Positions 58,489 to 64,000 of a stretch of 64,000 nt of DNA are shown in pieces (position 1 is the first letter of the stretch; every line of letters begins with the position of its first letter). The DNA comes from Acanthosepion esculentum (taxonomy: Eukaryota > Mollusca > Cephalopoda > Sepiida > Sepiidae), in NCBI GenBank assembly GCA_964036315.1, contig CAXIWW010000817.1, positions 2,701,501 through 2,765,500 on the forward strand, read 5' to 3'. The notes below the pieces were generated by a model that saw only the letters and a program-made list of their open reading frames with translations, ran no database searches and was not told the origin of the DNA. Position numbers and translations under genes: made by a program.

Positions 58489-61400
58489 CCGAGGAATAGT
58501 TGGCACTGTGGTGGTGTTGGCACTTTTGCTATCAGTTGTTGGCACTTTTGCTATCAGCTTTTGGCACTTTCGTTATCAGCTTTTGGCGCTTTTGCTATCA
58601 GCTGTTGGCACTTTTGCTATCAGCCGTTTGGACTTTTGCTATCAGCTTTTGGCACTTTTGGTATCAGCTGTTGGCACTTTTGCTATCAGCTGTTGGCACT
58701 TTTGCTATCAGCTTTTGGCACTTTTGCTAGGAGCTGTTGCCACTTTTGCTATCAGCTGTTGGCACTTTTGCTATCAGCTGTGGTGCTGTTGGCACTTTTG
58801 CTATCAACTGGTGTTGTTCGCAAGTTTTTATATAAACATGTATTTTTATACTTTCATAGAGTTTTTTTTAGTGGGGGGTCACTATTTGCTCATAGCTGGG
58901 CCCCTTTGTGATCAGAAGCCTTGCTGTCAGATGTAGTTTATATTCATACCTAGGACTAGTTGGCACTGTGGTGCTGTTGGCACTTTTGCTATCAGCTGTT
59001 GGCACTTTTGCTATCAGCTTTTGGCACTTTTGGCATCAGCTGTTGGCACTTTTGCTATCAGCTGTTGGCACATTTGCTATCAGCTGTGGTGCTGTTGGCA
59101 CTTTTGCTATCAACTGGCGTTGTTCGCAAGTTTTTATATAAACATGTATTTTTATACTTTCATAGTGTTTTTTTTTAGTGGGGGCTCACTATATGCTCAT
59201 AGCTGGGACACTTTGTGATCAGAAGCCTTGCTGTCAGATGTAGTTTATAATCATACCTAGGACTAGTTGGCACTGTGGTGCTGCTGGGACTTTTGCTATC
59301 AGCTGTTGGCACTTTTGCTATCAGCTGTTTGCACTTTTGCTATCAGCTGTTGGCACTTTTGCTATCAGCTGTGGTGCTGTTGGCACTTTTGCTATCAACT
59401 GGTGTTGTTCGCAAGTTTTTATATAAACAACTATTTTTATACTTTCATAGTGTTTTTTTTTAATGGGGGGTCACTATTTGCTCATAGCTGGGACCTTCTG
59501 TGATCAGAAGCCTTGCAGTCAGATGTAGTTTATAGTCATACCTAGGACTAGTTGGCACTGTGGTGCTGTTGGCACTTTTGCTATCAGCTGTTGGCACTTT
59601 TGCTATCAGCTGTTGGCACTTTTGCTATCAGCTGTTGGCACTTTGGTATAATCTGTTGGCACTTTTGCTATCAGCTGTTGGCACATTTGCTATCAGCTGT
59701 TGGCACTTTTGCTATCAGCTTTTGGCACTTTTGGTATCAGCTGTTGGCACTTGTGCTATCAGCTGTTGGCACTTTTGCTATCAGCTGTTGGCACTTTTGC
59801 TATCAGCTGTTGGCACTTTTGCTATCCGCTGTTGGCACTTTTGCTATCAGCTGTGGTCCTGTTGGCACTTTTGCTATCAACTGGTGTTGTTCGCAAGTTT
59901 TTATATAAACATGTATTTTTATACTTTCATAGTGTTTTTTTTTTAGTGGAGGGTCAGTATTTGCTCATAGCAGGGTCCCTTTGTGATCAGAAGCCTTGCT
60001 GTCAGATGTAGTTTATAATCATACCTAGGACTAGTTGGCACTGTGGTGCTGTTGGCACTTTTGCTATCAGCTGTTGGCACTTGTGCTATCAGCTGTTGGC
60101 ACTTTTGCTATCAGCTGTTGGCACTTTTGTTATCAGCTGTGGTGATGTTGGCACTTTTGCTATCAACTGGTGTTGTTCGCAAGTTTTTATATAAACATGT
60201 ATTTTTATACTTTCATAGTGTTTTTATTTAGTGGGGGGTCACTATTTGGTCATAGCTGGGACCCTTTGTGATCAGAAGCCTTGCTGTCAGATGTAGTTTA
60301 TAGTCATACCTAGGACTAGCTGGCACTGTGGTGCTTTTGGCACTATTGCTATCAGCTGTTGGCACTTTTGCTATCAGCTGTTGGCACTTTTGCTATCAGC
60401 TGTGGTGCTGTTGGCCCTTTTGCTATCAACTGGTGTTGTTCGCACGTTTTTATATAAACATGTATTTTTATACATTCATAGTGTTTTTTTTAGTGGGGGG
60501 TCACTATTTGCTCATAGCTGGGACACTTTGTGATCAGAAGCCTTGCTGTCACATGTAGTTTATAATCATACCTAGGACTAGTTGGCACTGTGGTGCTGCT
60601 GGCACTTTTGCTATCAGCTGTTGGCACTTTTGCTATCAGCTGTTTGCACTTTTGCTATCAGCTGTTGGCACTTTTGCTATCAGCTGTGGTGCTGTTGGCA
60701 CTTTCGCTATCAGGTGTTGGCACTTTTGCTATCAGCTTTTGGCACTTTTGGTATCAGCTGTTGGCACTTTTGCTATCAGCTGTTGGCACTTTTGCTATCA
60801 GCTGTTGGCACTTTTGGTATCAGTTGTTGGCACTTTTGCTATCAGCTGTTTGCACTTTTGCTATCAACTGGTGTTGTTCGCAAGTTTTTATAGAAACATG
60901 TAATTTTATACTTTCATAGTGTTTTTTTTTAGGGGGGGTTCACTATTTGCTCATAGCTGGGACCCTTTGTGATCAGAATCCTTGCTGTCAGATGTAGTTT
61001 ATAGTCATACCTAGGACTAGTTGGCACTGTGGTGCTGTTGGCACTTTTGCTATCAGCTGTTGTTCGCAAGTTTTTATATAAACATGTATCTTTATACTTT
61101 CATAGTGTTTTTTTTTTTAGTCGGGGGTCACTATTTGCTCATATCTGGGAACCTTTGTGATCAGAAGCCTTGCTGTCAGATGTAGTTTATAGTCATACCT
61201 TGGACTAATTGGCACTGTGGTGCTGTTGGCACCTTTGCTATCAGCTGTTGGCACTTTTGCTATCAGCTGTTGGCACTTTTGCTATCAGCTGTTGGCACTT
61301 TTGCTATCAACTGGTGTTGTTCGCAAGTATTTAGATAAACATGTATTTTTATACTTTCATAGAGTTTTTTTTAGTGGGGGGTCACTATTTGCTCATAGAT

Positions 61401-64000
61401 GGGACACTTTGTGATCAGAAGCCTTGTGTCAGATGTAGTTTATAGTCATACCTAGGACTAGTTGGCAATGTGGTGCTGTTGGCACTTTTGCTATAAGCTG
61501 TTGGCACTTTTGCTATCAGCTGTTGGCACTTTTGGTATCAGCTGTTTGCACATTTGCTATCAGCTGTTGGCATTTTGCTATCAGCTGTTGGCAATTTTGG
61601 TGTCATTTGTTGGCACTTTTGCTATCAGCTGTTGGCACTTTTGCTATCAGCTTTTGGCACTTTTGGTATCAGCTGTTGGCACTTTTGCTATCAGCTGTTT
61701 GCACTTTTCCTATCAGCTGTGGCACTTTTGCTATCAGCTGTGGTGCTGTTTGCATTTTGCTATCAACTGGTGTTGTTCGCAAGTTTTTATAGAAACATGT
61801 AATTTTATACTTTCATAGTGTTTTTTTTTTAGTGGGGGGTTCACTATTTGCTCATAGCTGGGACCCTTTGTGATCAGAATCCTTGCTGTCAGATGTAGTT
61901 TATAGTCATACCTTGGACTAGTTGGAACTGTGGTGCTGTTGGCACTTTTGCTATCAGCTCTTGGCACTTTTGCTATCAGCTGTTGGCACTTTTGCTTTCA
62001 GCTTTTGGCACTTTTGCTTCAGCTGTTGGCACTTTTGCTATCAGCTGTGGTGCTGTTGGCACTTTTGCTATCAACTGGTTTTGTTCGCATGTTTTTATAT
62101 AAACATGTATTTTTATACATTCATAGTGTTTTTTTTTTAGTGGGGGGTCACTATTTGCTCATAGCTTGGACCCTTTGTGATCAGAAGCTTTGCTGTCAGA
62201 TGTAGTTTATAGTCATACCTATGACTAGTTGGCAATGTGGTGCTGTTGGCACTTTTGCTATCAGCTGTTGGCACTTTTGCTATCAGCTGTTGGCACTTTT
62301 GCTATCAGCTTTTGGCACATTTGCTATCAGCTGTTCGCACATGTGCTATCAGCTTTTGGCACTTTTGCTATCAGCTGTTGGCACATTTGCTATCAACTGG
62401 TGTTGTTCGCAAGTTTTTATATAAACATCTATATTTATACTTTCATAGTGTTTTTTTTTAGTGGGGGTCACTATTTGCTCATAGCTGGGACACTTTGTGA
62501 TCAGAAGACTTGCTGTCAGATGTAGTTTATAGTCATACCTAGGACTAGTGTGCACTGTGATGCTGTTAGCACTTTTGCTATCAGCTTTTGGCACTTTTGC
62601 TATAAGCTGTTGGCACTTTTGCTATCAGCTGTTGGAACTTTGGTATCAGCTGTTGGCACTTTTGCTATCAGCTGTGGTCCTGTTGGCACTTTTTCTATCA
62701 ACTGGTGTTGTTCGCAAGTTTTTATATAAATATGTATTTTTATATTTTCGTAGTGTTTTTTTTTAGTGGGGGGTCACTTCTTGCTCATAGCTGGGACCCT
62801 TTGTGATCAGAACCCTTGCTGTCAGATGTAGTTTATAGTCATACCTAGGACTAGTTGGCACTGTGGTGCTGTTGGAACTTTTGCTATCAGCTGTTGGCAC
62901 ATTTGCTATCAGCTTTTGGCACTTTTGCTATCAGCTGTGGTGCTGTTGGCCCTTTTGCTATCAACTGGTGTTGTTCGCAAGTTTTTATATAAACATGTAT
63001 TTTTATACATTCATAGACTTTTTTTTTTTAATGGGGGGTCATTATTTGCTCATAGCTAGGACCCTTTGTGATCAGAAGCCTTGCTGTCAGATGTAGTTTA
63101 TAGTCATACCTAGGACTAGTTGGCAATGTGGTGCTGTTGGCACTTGTGCTATTAGCTGTTGGCAGTTTTGCTATCAGCTGTTGGCACATTTGCTATCAGC
63201 TGTTGGCACTTTTGCTATCAGCTGTGGTGCTGTTGGCACTTTTGCTATCAACTGGTGTTGTTCGAAAGTTTTTATATAAACATCTATTTTTATACTTTCA
63301 TAGTGTTTTTTTTTTAGTGGGGGGTCACTATTTGTTCAGAGCTGGGACCCTCTGTGATCAGAAGCCTTGCTGTCAGATGTAGTTTATAGTCATACCTAGG
63401 ACTAGTTGGCACTGTGGTGCGGTTGGCACTTTTGCTATCAGCTGTTGGCACTTTTGCTCTCAGCTGTTGATACTTTTGCTATCACCTGTTGGCAATTTTG
63501 CTATCAGCTGTGGTTCTGTTGGTACTTTTGCTATCAACTGGTGTTGTTCGCAAGTTTTTATATAAACATGTATTTTTATACATTCATAGTGTTTTTTTTA
63601 GTGGGGGGTCACTATTTGCTCATAGCTGGGACCTTTTGTTATCAGAAGCCTTGCTGTCAGATGTAGTTTATAGTCATACGTGGGACTAGTTGGCAATGTG
63701 GTGCTGTTGGCACTTTTGCTATCAGCTGTTGGCACTTTTGCTATCAGCTGTTGGCACTTTTGCTATCAGCTGTGGTGCTGTTGGCACTTTTGATATCAAC
63801 TGGTGTTGTTCGCAAGTTTTTATATAAACATGTATTTTTATACATTCATAGTGTTTTTTTTTTGTGGGGGGTCACTATTTGCTCATAGCTTGGACCCTTT
63901 GTGATCAGAAGCCTTGCTGTCAGATGTAGTTTATAGTCATACCTAGGACTAGTTGGCAATGTGGTGCTGTTGGCACTTTTGCTATCAGCTGTTGGCACTT

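Larger units (their letters stand above)
56354..63942 (+). repeat. Large segmental duplication, right member
   Basis: Partner of 47,345-53,148. It carries extra material near 57,608-58,300 (six-unit-block class) and 58,949-60,309, and an extra short unit at 61,011-61,197. It continues to the window edge, so a third member may follow. Such block order with internal gains is what unequal exchange in a satellite array gives. Confidence 0.8.
39911..64000 (+). repeat. Family A satellite, block A6 (plus orientation)
   Basis: About 70 family A units in plus orientation, running off the right edge of the window. It holds the longest 22-bp runs (43,010-43,735; 47,370-48,137; 56,378-57,110), a 1,739-bp tandem duplication (43,739-47,228), and a segmental duplication pairing 45.6-53.1 kb with 54.6-64.0 kb. 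Unit subclasses are marked by anchor variants (CCTTGGACAAGTT, CCGAGGAATAG, CCTATGACTAG) that recur in the same order in paired copies. No unique sequence or gene is visible. Confidence 0.95.

Noticed and set aside
1..64000. Centromeric CENP-B box
   Set aside because: No TTCG-N4-A-N2-CGGG type motif was seen in the A, B or C consensus, so a centromeric role cannot be supported from this motif.

Overview
This window holds no gene that I can support. It is 64 kb of nested tandem repeats, almost certainly nuclear heterochromatin (satellite DNA) of a eukaryote. Three unrelated repeat families fill it. Family A covers about 53.8 kb (84 percent). Families B and C form one 10.2-kb block at 11,125-21,302. 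A two-copy telomere-type motif of the TTAGGG class (C-strand CTAACCCTAACCC) at 30,273-30,285 fits an animal, fungus or another lineage with that telomere, and hints at a subtelomeric origin. I do not recognise any of the three families and cannot name a species.

Family A is a satellite with a minisatellite inside each unit. A unit has a fairly constant part of about 174 bp: adjacent AvrII (CCTAGG) and SpeI (ACTAGT) palindromes, an AT-rich stretch with TATATAAACATG, a 7-14 nt T-run, GTGGGGGGTCACTATT, and TGATCA. It also carries 1 to about 34 copies of a 22-bp repeat that starts CTGTTGGCACTTTTGC and ends TATCAG. Unit length is therefore roughly 174 + 22n, from 171 bp (22,740-22,910) to about 930 bp (47,345-48,274). 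I count about 160 units. Orientation flips four times: plus 1-994, minus 995-6,748, plus 6,749-11,124 and 21,303-30,272, minus 30,286-39,910, plus 39,911-64,000. The 30,273-30,285 flip carries the telomeric motif.

Family B (11,125-13,250 and 17,921-20,980) is a 60-bp tandem repeat with an EcoRI site in many units. Family C (13,251-17,920 and 20,981-21,302) is a G-rich, CpG-rich array of interspersed 31-bp and 43-bp units. Together they form a 7,730-bp B+C period present 1.32 times. The first 2,448 bp (11,125-13,572) recur at 18,855-21,302 with five substitutions seen by eye and no indel. Family A abuts both outer ends, as if one more-than-unit-length B-C molecule had been inserted into A.

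The A6 block (39,911-64,000) carries further layers: a perfect-offset 1,739-bp tandem duplication (43,739-47,228), and a larger segmental duplication pairing about 45.6-53.1 kb with 54.6-64.0 kb. The many open frames, some above 500 codons and on both strands at once, follow from tandem repeats whose period is not a multiple of 3 and which lack stops. I treat none as a gene. All identities were judged by eye, and very recent duplications could partly be assembly effects.
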